From contig DATLYE010000053.1 in the NCBI GenBank assembly GCA_035575135.1, positions 1 through 64,000 of the forward strand: a DNA stretch of 64,000 nucleotides. The letters are read 5' to 3'. The notes beneath the pieces are model-generated. The model saw only the letters and a program-made list of their open reading frames with translations, ran no database searches and had not been told where the DNA came from. The DNA is from JANWXD01 sp035575135 (GTDB lineage: Bacteria > Acidobacteriota > Terriglobia > Bryobacterales > Bryobacteraceae). Positions 25,384 to 34,029 of the stretch are shown in pieces (position 1 is the stretch's first letter; each line of letters opens with the position of its first letter). Both the position numbers and the translations under genes were made by a program.

Positions 25384-27405
25384 CTATTCATAGGTGAGTT
25401 CCCAGTGCGGCGGAGCGCCGCCGGCTCCTTTGAGGTAGTGCTCGAACCACTGGAGCATACGTAGCGAATAGTCGAGCCGGGAGGCAGTGCGCTGGTTGCC
25501 GTGGGGCTCGCCCGGGTAAAACACGAGCCTGACCGGAGCCTGACCCTGCAGCTTCAAATACCGGTAGAGCAACAACGACTGGGAGGGATGCACTCGCGGG
25601 TCTGCCTCACCGTGAAGAATCAGCAGCGGCGTGCGATGGTTGGCGATATGCGCCAAGGGACTTCGTTCGCGCATCAACTCCCAGCTTTCCCAGGGCCATT
25701 TGCGGAAATGGACGTCATGGAACTCGTGTGGAATGTCCGTATTTCCGAAAAACGAGACCAGATCGGAGATGCCCACGAACATTACAGCGGCAGCAAAGCG
25801 CTCCGAGTAGCGGGTTGCTGCCCAGGCGGAGGCATAACCGCCGTAGGAGCCGCCGGTGATCCCCACGCGGGTCGGATCCACGAGCCCGGCACGGCTGAGG
25901 TGCTCGATCGCGTCAATCAAGTCGTCCAATTCTTTACCCGCGGGGTCCCCTTGGCCGAGCTTGGAGAACTCGACCCCGCGCCCGGTGCTGCCCCGGTAGT
26001 TGACGCAGAGAACGGCCATCCCCTTGGCGGCGGCCATCTGCCCGGGGCTGGCGTAGGAAGTAAGCCAGCCATCGGCGTAGTGGGCTTCCGGGCCTCCGTG
26101 CACGTCCAGGATCAGGGGGTATCGCTTCCCTGGTTCCTCATTGAGCGGCCGGATGAGAACGGCCTCGAGTTGCAGTCCGTCACGGGCGTTGAAGCGAATG
26201 GCCTCCTGGGGAGCCAGTCTGCGGTCCTCGAGCCAAGGGTTACTCCGTGTCAGCCGTTTTGGAGAGGTCGCACCATGCAGGAAGTAAACCTCCGGCGGGT
26301 GCCGGGGGGTGTGAGCCAGAAAGGCGAGGGACCGGCCGTCGCGGGAAGCGCTGACGGACGCCGACACCGGGCCGCCGGCTGCGACCAGGGCCTTCTGCTC
26401 CGAACCATCGCGGCGCACAGAGTGCACCAGAGTGTACAAGCCTCGCGCCTCCGTGAAGGCAAGAGTGTCCGACCCCAGCCAGACCAGACTGGTCGAATGG
26501 CCGTGATCAGCGTCCAGCACCGGCCGGGGTGAGCCGCCGGCGACCGGCGCGACCATCAGCCGTCCGGCCGCGGGATCGTTTCGGTCCGCAGCGGAGAGAA
26601 AAGCCAGATGCTTGCCATCCGGACTCCAGCGGACGGGCCCCAGCTTGCCCGGGTTCTCGATCCGCGCCACGACGCGCCCGCTGTTCACCTCCACGATGTG
26701 CAGCTTCCGGTTCATGTACTCGTCATCCACGAGCGGCGTAGGCGCCAGCGCAACCGCCAATTGGTTTGCCGCCGGAGACCAGTGCAGCTCGGAAGCCGAC
26801 CCTGGCAACTCCAACGCCTTGGGTTGCACCGACTCGGCATGGGGGTCGGCGATCCAGACGCGCACCGGACGCCAGTCCTCCTCATAGACACGCTGGCTAA
26901 AGCCCTGATCGCGCAACTTTTGCTTTGCCTCCGGGAGCGGATCGGTGGCGAGGAAGGCCAGGCGCTTGCGGTCGGGGCTCCAGGAGTAGCCCGTAATGTC
27001 CGCACCATGCGCAAGCACGCGGCGCGCCTCACCGCCCTGGGCCTGGATGACGTACAACGAAGTGAATTTGTCCTGGCCGCGTTTGGCGAGGAATGAGATG
27101 GCTGAGCCGTCGGGCGTCCAGGCGATCTGGGACACTGTCACCTCTCCGGTAACGAACGGAATATTCGTGCCGTCTGGCCGGACCACGTGCAGCTCGGCCC
27201 AAGCCGGCCCGTCCGGGTCGCGCACCGGCCTGCGCGGCACGCGCAGGACATAGGCGACAGCCGAGCCGTCCGGGGCGATGACCGCCTCGGTCACCCACCG
27301 CAACCGCGCCACATCCTGCGGGGTGAGCCCTTCGGAGGCAGTGGCGTAGGCCACCGCCAGCACCAACGAACACAGTCTGACCACTCGAAGTCGGCAACCC
27401 GTCAT
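25384..27405 (-). CDS. Secreted S9-family prolyl oligopeptidase / acylaminoacyl peptidase
   Basis: The 673-residue protein starts with a signal peptide (LCSLVLAVAYATASEG). An N-terminal WD/TolB-like beta-propeller (PDGSAVAYVLRVPRRP, WTPDGSAISFLAKRG, WSPDRKRLAFLATDP, WSPDGKHLAFLSAAD) caps a C-terminal alpha/beta-hydrolase domain. The catalytic triad is visible: Ser in GGSYGGY near residue 520, Asp in LLILHGEADPRV near 600, His in YPGEPHGNQR near 630. It degrades short peptides in the periplasm or outside. It is convergent with the lyase gene (gap of 4 nt), and I see no operon partner. Confidence 0.9.
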   Translation of the reverse strand: MTGCRLRVVRLCSLVLAVAYATASEGLTPQDVARLRWVTEAVIAPDGSAVAYVLRVPRRPVRDPDGPAWAELHVVRPDGTNIPFVTGEVTVSQIAWTPDGSAISFLAKRGQDKFTSLYVIQAQGGEARRVLAHGADITGYSWSPDRKRLAFLATDPLPEAKQKLRDQGFSQRVYEEDWRPVRVWIADPHAESVQPKALELPGSASELHWSPAANQLAVALAPTPLVDDEYMNRKLHIVEVNSGRVVARIENPGKLGPVRWSPDGKHLAFLSAADRNDPAAGRLMVAPVAGGSPRPVLDADHGHSTSLVWLGSDTLAFTEARGLYTLVHSVRRDGSEQKALVAAGGPVSASVSASRDGRSLAFLAHTPRHPPEVYFLHGATSPKRLTRSNPWLEDRRLAPQEAIRFNARDGLQLEAVLIRPLNEEPGKRYPLILDVHGGPEAHYADGWLTSYASPGQMAAAKGMAVLCVNYRGSTGRGVEFSKLGQGDPAGKELDDLIDAIEHLSRAGLVDPTRVGITGGSYGGYASAWAATRYSERFAAAVMFVGISDLVSFFGNTDIPHEFHDVHFRKWPWESWELMRERSPLAHIANHRTPLLILHGEADPRVHPSQSLLLYRYLKLQGQAPVRLVFYPGEPHGNQRTASRLDYSLRMLQWFEHYLKGAGGAPPHWELTYE

Positions 27406-27594
27406 GGCACGCTCTCCGTTTCCCAGCCGATTCTAGCGCTCGCCGGGAGCAACCCTGCCGGCCGCCGGCGGCAGTTGCGCGCCGGCCCTTCCGGGATGTA
27501 AGATCATAGTTCCTTCCAGCGTCGTCACTCTCAGCGGGAACTGGAATTGTAACAAGGAGCCGGAATTACCTGAAGGTGCATTCGACTGGGCCTT

Positions 27595-27975
27595 ATGCAG
27601 AAGCACGCCAATAAGAAAGTCCTGGCTGCGGTCACAGACCTCTTTTTCACGGTGAAGATTTCGGATGCCGCCAAACGGGCGGGCATGCAAGTCGAATTCG
27701 TCAAGAACGACCAGGAACTGCTGGAAAAAGCCCAAGCCAAGCCCGCGGTGATCATCCTGGATCTCAATTTGGACGCCGTCCATCCGCTGAAAACGATCTC
27801 GAAGTTGAAGAGCGATCCCGAGTTGAAGAAGATCAGCCTGATCGGCTTCGTCTCGCACGTACAGGCAGAACTCAAACAAAAGGCGCAGGAAAGCGGCTGC
27901 GACATGGTCCTAGCCCGCTCGGCGTTCTCTCAGAACCTGCCGCAGATCCTCAAGCGACACTCCGGAACGCTATAG
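27595..27975 (+). CDS. Stand-alone receiver-like protein with degenerate active site
   Basis: The 126-residue protein has the alpha/beta pattern of a response-regulator receiver. Asp56 lies at the end of AVIILDLNLD, the phosphoacceptor position. However, the acidic pair after the first strand is reduced to one Asp (AVTDLFF, D15) and the conserved Lys at the end of strand 5 is replaced by Arg (MVLARSAF, R108). It may be a signalling domain that no longer uses normal phosphorylation. No kinase or output domain is adjacent. A TAAGAT at about 27500 could be its -10. No Shine-Dalgarno is evident. Confidence 0.65.
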   Translation: MQKHANKKVLAAVTDLFFTVKISDAAKRAGMQVEFVKNDQELLEKAQAKPAVIILDLNLDAVHPLKTISKLKSDPELKKISLIGFVSHVQAELKQKAQESGCDMVLARSAFSQNLPQILKRHSGTL

Positions 27976-28040
27976 CCCGGCCTTTGGAAGGGAAGCCGCA
28001 AGAGCCCGGCGCGCGTCCACCGCCTGCCGTTCGGCAAATC

Positions 28041-29060
28041 TCAGCGGTGGCTGCTTTCGTAATGGGTCTTTAGCAGATCCAGACCGAAATCGCCTTGAAA
28101 ATCCCGCCAGACTGAGTGGATGTGGTTGGCATTGTCCTGGGTGTTGTCGTACTCGATTAAGAACGAGGGCGTCTGAACGCGGTAGTAGTGCGGCTTGCCC
28201 CGCTGGGTGCTTCCCGCCCAGGCAAAGAAGACATTGCTTCCGGCCTGTTCAAACTGCTGCATGCGCTTGTGAGCCATTTCGGGCGCCAGATTCTCGGCGT
28301 ATTCGGCCACAAGCCGGGCCAGCAGCTCCCGCTGCCGTGCATTCATTCGGGATATGGCAAGGCCGCTGGGCTGGCCGTGGAGCGCGGCCTTGCGGGAGGC
28401 AGACGTCAGAATGTCCGGGTAGGCTCTCTCGTCCACGATCGCAACGGCTCTCTGCTGTTCGGAAAGGGCGCCCAGCAAGTCGCGCGCCAGGTCCTCCTCT
28501 CTCGCCAGCGTCCGCAGCCCTTTTCGCGGGCCGTGACGGATCTCGGCCGGATTGGCGCCAAAGAAATTCGGGCTTCCGGAGAGTTGGCGGCCGGCTACGG
28601 TGAAATTCAGACTCAGGTGGTGTCCTTCGATCCGCAACCCCCACGGAGTCGAAGGAGGGCGCCCGAAGATCGAAAAGAAGTACGCCTCGGGATTGCGCCG
28701 CCGCCCGTTGTCATTTTCGAGGATGCGCAGCACTTCCTCGAGGCTCATGATCGTCGTGGCTTTGATGTAGCCCTGACGGCTCAAGCCCGCGCTGAGCAGT
28801 GCCTGGGCGAGGTGCCTCTGGGTGGGTGTCATCTCGGCGAAAGAGAGGCCCTTGCGTGGGCGGGGAATGAAGTGCCAGTTGAAGCGCTCCTCGTCGTCAA
28901 AGGAAAAGGTCGCCCGGGCCTGCTGTTCCGGGCTCAGTGAGGCCAGGAAGTTCAGCGCGGCTTCCGCCATCACATCGGCCGTATGCAAGCGTTGATGAGC
29001 CAGAGCGAGCATGAAGCACCCCGCGACGGCGAGTCCGGTTCGCAGCCAAACGGATTTCAT
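28041..29060 (-). CDS. Exported DUF3500-family protein
   Basis: The 339-residue protein has a signal peptide (VWLRTGLAVAGCFMLALA) and a strong AGGAGGGGCG Shine-Dalgarno. It matches the DUF3500 family across its length, with FDDEERFNWHFIPRPRKGL, EMTPTQRHLAQALLSAGLS and IEYDNTQDNANHIHSVWRDF. The family is of unknown function, is common in Acidobacteriota and Bacteroidota, and is found in the periplasm or outside. The conserved histidines and acidic residues could form a metal or catalytic site. It lies 76 nt downstream of the M23 peptidase gene, possibly in one unit. Confidence 0.85.
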   Translation of the reverse strand: MKSVWLRTGLAVAGCFMLALAHQRLHTADVMAEAALNFLASLSPEQQARATFSFDDEERFNWHFIPRPRKGLSFAEMTPTQRHLAQALLSAGLSRQGYIKATTIMSLEEVLRILENDNGRRRNPEAYFFSIFGRPPSTPWGLRIEGHHLSLNFTVAGRQLSGSPNFFGANPAEIRHGPRKGLRTLAREEDLARDLLGALSEQQRAVAIVDERAYPDILTSASRKAALHGQPSGLAISRMNARQRELLARLVAEYAENLAPEMAHKRMQQFEQAGSNVFFAWAGSTQRGKPHYYRVQTPSFLIEYDNTQDNANHIHSVWRDFQGDFGLDLLKTHYESSHR

Positions 29061-29136
29061 CGCCCCTCCTGGTAGGGGAAGGCCGGCTGCCAGTCTAACA
29101 CAGCGCGAAGGCGGGCGCCGGATTCAGCCGGTGGCT

Positions 29137-30021
29137 TCAAAAAGGAAAGTCCGTGCGAGGAGCCGAGGCGTAGCTGGCCCGAGCCAGGAAGCGATAAGGA
29201 TTCACCGGATTACCTGCCACTCGCACCTCGTAATGCAGGTGCGGCGCGGTGACGCGCCCGGACCCTCCCAGTGCACCCACCACCTCACCGCGACGGATTT
29301 CCTGGCCGGGAATCACGTCGAAGCGCGAAAGGTGGGCGTAATACGTCTGTACGCCTCCCCCGTGGTCAATGATGACGAGGCGGCCATAACCGCCGCTATA
29401 GTCGGCGTGGACGACGACTCCATCCGCGGTGGCACGCACCGGGGCACCGTAGGGACCGGAAATATCCACCCCGGTATGGAAACTCTGGGCGCCGGAAAAG
29501 GGATCACTGCGGTCGCCAAAGGCTCCGATCAGGCGGCCGTCCACGGGCCAAATGCTGGGCCGCATATTTGTCCGCCACACCTGGGTGTAGGCCCGGTGGA
29601 AGCGCGCAAGGCTGGCCGTGCGCAGGAAATTGTACTCCTCCAGCGTCTCGCGATACGTCGGCACAAGGCCGCTCTCCTTGGAGATATCGGCCGGCTCTTC
29701 CAAACGGCGGCGGATGCCGTAAGCCGTCAGCACCTCGCTGGCGAACAGCTGCAGACTCGCCAGTTGCTGATTGGTCTGGTTGTAGGCCTTCTGCAGCTCG
29801 CGGTAGCGCGCCCGCAGCGATTCCGCTTCCCGCCGCAGGGCGTTGTAGTCGGCCACCTTCCAGGTCATGCGGACGTAGCTTGAAAGCAATCCGGCCACGC
29901 CCAACAGCAGAACGACCGTGAGGCCAAGCACCAAGTAAATGACGTTATGCTGAATGCGGACGCTGCGCAGCCTGCCGTGGAGGGAATGAGCCAGCACAAC
30001 GATGAAATATGGCTGTTTCAT
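29137..30021 (-). CDS. Membrane-anchored M23-family peptidase (LytM/MepM-like)
   Basis: The 294-residue protein has an N-terminal membrane anchor (VIYLVLGLTVVLLLGVAGL, about 27-45), a coiled-coil rich in Glu/Arg (ALRREAESLRARYRELQKAY), and a C-terminal LytM domain at about 170-275. Zinc ligands are seen in SFHTGVDIS (His, Asp) and HLHYEV (final His). M23 peptidases cut peptidoglycan cross-links, and some LytM proteins act only as activators of amidases. This one keeps the ligands, so an active enzyme is likely. Its job is probably envelope remodelling or division. It is 76 nt upstream of DUF3500. Confidence 0.9.
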   Translation of the reverse strand: MKQPYFIVVLAHSLHGRLRSVRIQHNVIYLVLGLTVVLLLGVAGLLSSYVRMTWKVADYNALRREAESLRARYRELQKAYNQTNQQLASLQLFASEVLTAYGIRRRLEEPADISKESGLVPTYRETLEEYNFLRTASLARFHRAYTQVWRTNMRPSIWPVDGRLIGAFGDRSDPFSGAQSFHTGVDISGPYGAPVRATADGVVVHADYSGGYGRLVIIDHGGGVQTYYAHLSRFDVIPGQEIRRGEVVGALGGSGRVTAPHLHYEVRVAGNPVNPYRFLARASYASAPRTDFPF

Positions 30022-30264
30022 ATGAACCCTCGTCCGGCTCTCAGCGGGTGAGCACTACGCCGCCCGCCGCCGAGGCCTGTACCACCACGGATTGGAAGCG
30101 AAGGATCAAATTTAACAGCTTCGCAACGAACTGTCAACCGCCGGGCGACGGCCGCGACGGCCGAGGGGCCGCAGGCTGCGAGCTCGGGGGTGCCGCGGTT
30201 CGGCCGGCGGTGCACGCCGGCAACCGGTCCCGGTCTGTGGCAAGCTGGCTCGGAGGGGCATGGC

Positions 30265-32037
30265 ATGAAACCAGCCGTTGCCGGGTTGGGCTTTCTTGCG
30301 AGCCTTTTCGGGCTTTGGGCCCAGGACGGCACCGGCCCGGCCATCGAAGCGCGGCTGGCGGAACTGAAAGCGAATCCGGTTGTTCCGCCTCTTGCCGAGG
30401 TGCCTGACGACTACTCTCCGGTCCCTCAGAGCTGGCTGGCCCTTGTGAGCTGGAACGTGCAGGGCGGAGCCACCGACAGCCCCGGGTCGAGACGGCCGGC
30501 AATGGTGGGCGCGGCGCTCGGACGGATGTTTGGCGGAACCTACCAGCTGTTGGCGGCCCAGGAGGTCGCCAACAGCGCGCATGCCGCCATGCTCCAGAGT
30601 TTGCTTCCGTCCGGGACCGCGCGGTGGCGCTACTCCTTTTTCGACACCACGGACGGCCAAGACAACGGACTGTGGTATCAGCGCGGCATCCTGGTTCGCA
30701 ACGCGGTGCCGCTTTTTGTCACGGGTCAGATCAGCTCCACGGGGCGGCTGGTCACGGATCCGGCAAGAGCCGTCCATCCGCCGCTCGCCGCCCATGTGGC
30801 GGCCGGGGACTTTGACTTTACGTTCATCACCCTGCATCTGACCTTCGCAGGCGGCGACACGGAAGAGTCGGCACGCGAGCTCCGGGTTCTGCTGGATTTC
30901 CTCGACGAGTACTTTCGCGCGCCCGGGCACGATCCGGACGTCATCCTCTGCGGTGATTTCAACATTCCGTCGCGGCTGAGCGGCCAGACGGGACGAAATG
31001 GCATCACGCTCGATCCGATCTTTGACGACGATCCCCGGTTTCAGAGCGGAGAGCGCCGTTTTGTGGTGACGGTTCATGAGCCGACCAGCCGGAACGCCTT
31101 GGGGAGCCCGGTGAGCAACTACGACCACTGCGTATTCTCCGCGGATGTCATGGAGGAGCTGATTCAGGCGCGCCGGGTGGCGACCGAAATCCTCACAGAC
31201 CATCCGGACGATCCGGAAGTGACCCTCACTTCGGACCACTTTCCGATCGTGACGTTCTTCGCCACCAAAGGCGAGCGCATCGCCAGGGACCTGGGATACC
31301 ACCCGAGTGTGGAAGCCGTGGCCAACGGCGCAAGCTTCGAGGCCCGGGTGAGCCCGGGAGCCTGGGTCAGCATTTTCGGCGAAGATCTGGCTACGACGAC
31401 GCGTATCTGGCGCGAAGACGAAATCGAGGACGGAGCGCTGCCGAAGGAACTCGACGGGGTTCAGGTGGAGTTCGACGGCAAGCCTGCGGCGGTGTATTTC
31501 GTGAGTCCCGGCCAGCTGAATGTTCAGGCGCCCGACGGGCTGCCGGAGGGCCCGGTTCGTGTGGAGGTGATCCACCGCGGCCGGCAGAGCGCGGCCTTCA
31601 CAGTCGAAGTGCGCGCGGTCGCACCGGCGTTTTTCCGCTTTCCACAGGGGGGCGGAACGTTTGCGGCGGCGGTTCTTGCCGAGAGAGAAAACGGCCAGAT
31701 TGTTTACGTTGGACGGCCCGAGTGGTTCGGCGGCGCGGTGGCGGCGCGGCCTGCCCGCCCGGGAGAGCGCGTGCTGCTGTTCGGCACCGGATTCGGACCC
31801 ACGAATCCGCAAGTCCCTGCGGGCCAAGTGTTCTCAGGCGCTGCTCCTCTGACCCATCCCGTACGAGTTCTGATTGGAGGGCTGCCGGCCACGGTGGAGT
31901 TCGCGGGACTCGCAGGCGCCGGTCTTTACCAGTTCAACCTCGTGGTTCCCCAGGGTCTGCCTGCCGGCGACGCGACGGTGGTGGCCGAAATCAACGGAAG
32001 CACGACGGCGCCCGTGCACCTACCGATCGGTCCCTGA
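30265..32037 (+). CDS. Secreted endonuclease/exonuclease/phosphatase-fold protein with TIGR03437 tail
   Basis: The start at 30265 is chosen for GGAGGGGC just upstream and a signal peptide MKPAVAGLGFLASLFGLWAQ. The frame runs open before it without support. The 590-residue protein has an endonuclease/exonuclease/phosphatase domain of about residues 50-330, with SWNVQGGA, LLAAQEV, LCGDFNIPSR and a final TSDHFPIVTF (catalytic Asp-His). A TIGR03437 domain (Solibacter-type) follows with VEFDGKPAAVYFVSPGQLNV and RVLLFGTGFGPTNPQVPAG. The first part may cut nucleic acid, phospholipid or inositol phosphates. The second is thought to be an external adhesion or attachment domain of these bacteria. Confidence 0.85.
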   Translation: MKPAVAGLGFLASLFGLWAQDGTGPAIEARLAELKANPVVPPLAEVPDDYSPVPQSWLALVSWNVQGGATDSPGSRRPAMVGAALGRMFGGTYQLLAAQEVANSAHAAMLQSLLPSGTARWRYSFFDTTDGQDNGLWYQRGILVRNAVPLFVTGQISSTGRLVTDPARAVHPPLAAHVAAGDFDFTFITLHLTFAGGDTEESARELRVLLDFLDEYFRAPGHDPDVILCGDFNIPSRLSGQTGRNGITLDPIFDDDPRFQSGERRFVVTVHEPTSRNALGSPVSNYDHCVFSADVMEELIQARRVATEILTDHPDDPEVTLTSDHFPIVTFFATKGERIARDLGYHPSVEAVANGASFEARVSPGAWVSIFGEDLATTTRIWREDEIEDGALPKELDGVQVEFDGKPAAVYFVSPGQLNVQAPDGLPEGPVRVEVIHRGRQSAAFTVEVRAVAPAFFRFPQGGGTFAAAVLAERENGQIVYVGRPEWFGGAVAARPARPGERVLLFGTGFGPTNPQVPAGQVFSGAAPLTHPVRVLIGGLPATVEFAGLAGAGLYQFNLVVPQGLPAGDATVVAEINGSTTAPVHLPIGP

Positions 32038-32316
32038 AAGAGTCCGGGAGCGCCGAACCACCACTTGCTTGAGGGGCGAAGTCTCGCCGGAGACGATCGA
32101 AACATCGCGCGACGGCACACCGAACTGGCGGGCGAGCAGTTCCCGCAGCTCCGCATTCGCCTTTCCCCGCTCGGCAGGAGCCTGTACCCGCACCTTCAAG
32201 ACGCCGCCGCTCATCCATCCGGCGATTCCGCTGCGCGCGCTCTTGGGAGTGACCTTGACCGTCAGGCGGAGCTCGCCTCTGTCGCGGAGCGTCTTTACCA
32301 GGTCGGGGAGGTCCAC
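32020..32316 (-). CDS. DUF167/YggU-family protein
   Basis: The 98-residue protein begins at GTG 32316. It matches the conserved YggU fold with LTVKVTPKSARSGI, VRVQAPAERGKANAELRELL and VSIVSGETSPLKQVVV. The family is widespread and its biochemical function is unknown. Its last 18 bp overlap the convergent nuclease-like gene, and it lies 6 nt downstream of the small membrane protein gene. Confidence 0.8.
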   Translation of the reverse strand: MDLPDLVKTLRDRGELRLTVKVTPKSARSGIAGWMSGGVLKVRVQAPAERGKANAELRELLARQFGVPSRDVSIVSGETSPLKQVVVRRSRTLSGTDR

Positions 32317-32322
32317 GATCGC

Positions 32323-32796
32323 TTAGCCGAACAGGATCTGTGCGATCACCAGCTGCGGCATCTGCTGGTTCCAGCTTTCCGGAATCTCATCGAAGGGAAG
32401 ACGGAAATCTTTGGTTTCGCCGGGCTTCAACCCGCCGGTTTTCGGGCGCACGATGGCCACGCGCTGGCGCAAGACGACCTGGCCGTACGGGTCGTAGAAG
32501 ACGCAGTTGATTTCGACCAGCCGCAGGGGGCGGTCACCGGTGTTCGTGATCTTGCCGGTGATTTCCACAAGCGTTTGCTTGAGGTAGGTTTCCTTGGCGG
32601 TCATGGCCACGTCGCTGAGCTTGAGGTGACGCACGTAAGCTTTGGCTTCCGGGGTGAGCACCGGCACATTCCGAACCGGTTCGCGGGAGATCCGCTCGAG
32701 GTACCAGAAGCCTGCCAGTCCGACAGCCACAGCAGCCAGGATCACGAGCACCACAACGGGCATGCCGCCCGCGTTCGAGGCATTCCGGGAACGCAC
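32323..32796 (-). CDS. Small membrane-anchored protein with FxLYD/DUF2393-like domain
   Basis: The 157-residue protein has one N-terminal helix (MPVVVLVILAAVAVGLAGFW, after GTG 32796, with ATG 32763 possible) and a beta-sandwich-like domain with ITGKITNTGDRPLRLVEINC, VFYDPYGQVVLRQRVAIV and GGLKPGETKDFRLPFD. This arrangement is typical of FxLYD-type domains, which occur on the outside of the membrane. No function is known. It lies 6 nt upstream of the DUF167 gene on the same strand, so the two may be co-expressed. Confidence 0.65.
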   Translation of the reverse strand: MRSRNASNAGGMPVVVLVILAAVAVGLAGFWYLERISREPVRNVPVLTPEAKAYVRHLKLSDVAMTAKETYLKQTLVEITGKITNTGDRPLRLVEINCVFYDPYGQVVLRQRVAIVRPKTGGLKPGETKDFRLPFDEIPESWNQQMPQLVIAQILFG

Positions 32797-32845
32797 GGTC
32801 CTACTAATCTCCCACCACCATTATGCAGGCGCAGCCCGGAGGTGG

Positions 32846-33214
32846 TCAGATGGCCAGCCACTTGAGGACCCGGAAGTGAAAGGCCGAGTCGTTGAGACCC
32901 TCGATTTCCTTGAACACGTCGAGGAATGCACGGCCGGTAAGCAGAAAACAGCGGTCCTTGTGGAACACCGGGACGACCACGCGCTGAGGGTCCTCGGGCG
33001 GAATGTCCTTGTCTTTGAGATAGCGGACGAAAGCGGGGTAGAGATGATCGCGGAGCCACTCCCAGGACTTGCCTTCTCCGAGTGCGACCTCGTAAAAGAC
33101 GAGCCGGTCGGGATTCTTGCCGCCTTCCGTCAGTTCCGCCAGCGTGCGGTTGTATTCGATGCCCGGGACGGTGCGGAAAGCCTTGGCGGCGATCACATCA
33201 AGGTAAGCGGCCAT
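32846..33214 (-). CDS. Conserved-looking hypothetical protein
   Basis: From ATG 33214 the protein is 122 residues (AAYLDVIAAKAFRTVPGIEY). An upstream GTG at 33244 is a possible start. It has no signal peptide or membrane segment, and contains acidic and aromatic runs (YEVALGEGKSWEWLRDHLYP, VVPVFHKDRCFLLTGRAFLD). I do not recognise the fold. It is divergent from lutA, with about 90 nt between the starts, and separated by 49 nt from the FxLYD-like gene downstream. Confidence 0.5.
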   Translation of the reverse strand: MAAYLDVIAAKAFRTVPGIEYNRTLAELTEGGKNPDRLVFYEVALGEGKSWEWLRDHLYPAFVRYLKDKDIPPEDPQRVVVPVFHKDRCFLLTGRAFLDVFKEIEGLNDSAFHFRVLKWLAI

Positions 33215-33288
33215 ACGGCGATTCTCACCGAGAGTATACGGCACGGATCCGCCCAGATCCGCGGTGCGGTCCTGCGAACCGCCGGTGC

Positions 33289-33294
33289 TACAAT
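33289..33294 (+). promoter_or_regulatory. -10 box (TACAAT) of the lactate operon
   Basis: TACAAT ends 9 nt before the lutA ATG at 33304. A weak GGAG lies in the same space. This geometry allows only a very short leader. No clear -35 is seen. Confidence 0.45.
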
Positions 33295-33303
33295 CGGAGC
33301 TTC

Positions 33304-34029
33304 ATGGCACGGCGCGTGTCGCTGTTTGCAACCTGCCTGGTGGATCAATTGTTCCCTTCGGTCGGGCTGGCAGTGGCGGAGGTGCTGGAGCGCCTCGGCT
33401 GGACTGTGGAGTTTCCGGAAGGGCAGACCTGCTGCGGCCAGCCCGCGTTCAACAGCGGTTACTGGGATGAAGCGCGGCAGGTGGCGCGTCACTGCCTCCA
33501 GGTATTTCGGGAAGCCGAATACGTGGTCGTTCCTTCCGGCTCGTGCGCGGCGATGGTGAGCCGCCATTATCGGGAGCTGTTCCACAAGGAGCCGGAGGTC
33601 CTGGCGGAGGCCGAAGCGTTGGCCGGGCGCGTGTGGGAGTTCTCGCGGTTTCTGCTGGAGGTGGCGCGAGTGGAGGACGTCGGTGCGCGCTACGACGGCG
33701 TCGTAACCTACCACGACGGCTGCCATGCGCTTCGGGAGCTGGGAATCCGGGAAGGGCCACGGCGGCTGCTGGCGCACGTGCGGGGGCTGGTATTGAAGGA
33801 AATGGATATAGCCGAGGAGTGCTGTGGCTTCGGGGGCACGTTTTCTGTGAAGTTCCCCGAGATTTCCGGCGCCATGGCGCGCACCAAGATTGCATCCATC
33901 TTGCGCACCGGCGCGGACACGGTTGTCTCCACCGATTCGAGCTGCCTGATGCAATTGCGCGGCGCGCTGCTGCGCGCCGGTGCGTGCGTGCGCACGCTGC
34001 ACCTTGCCGAGGTGCTGGCTTTCCGGTGA
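33304..34029 (+). CDS. lutA: L-lactate utilisation protein LutA-like (CCG-domain Fe-S oxidoreductase subunit)
   Basis: The 241-residue protein has the two cysteine-rich CCG motifs of LutA/YkgE-type subunits (EGQTCCGQPAFNSGYWDEAR near residue 37, EECCGFGGTFSVKF near 172), plus FATCLVDQLFPSVGLA at the N-terminus. With LutB and LutC it oxidises L-lactate to pyruvate, feeding electrons to the respiratory chain. The frame extends further upstream, but ATG 33304 is the natural start. The next gene begins within its stop codon. Confidence 0.93.
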   Translation: MARRVSLFATCLVDQLFPSVGLAVAEVLERLGWTVEFPEGQTCCGQPAFNSGYWDEARQVARHCLQVFREAEYVVVPSGSCAAMVSRHYRELFHKEPEVLAEAEALAGRVWEFSRFLLEVARVEDVGARYDGVVTYHDGCHALRELGIREGPRRLLAHVRGLVLKEMDIAEECCGFGGTFSVKFPEISGAMARTKIASILRTGADTVVSTDSSCLMQLRGALLRAGACVRTLHLAEVLAFR

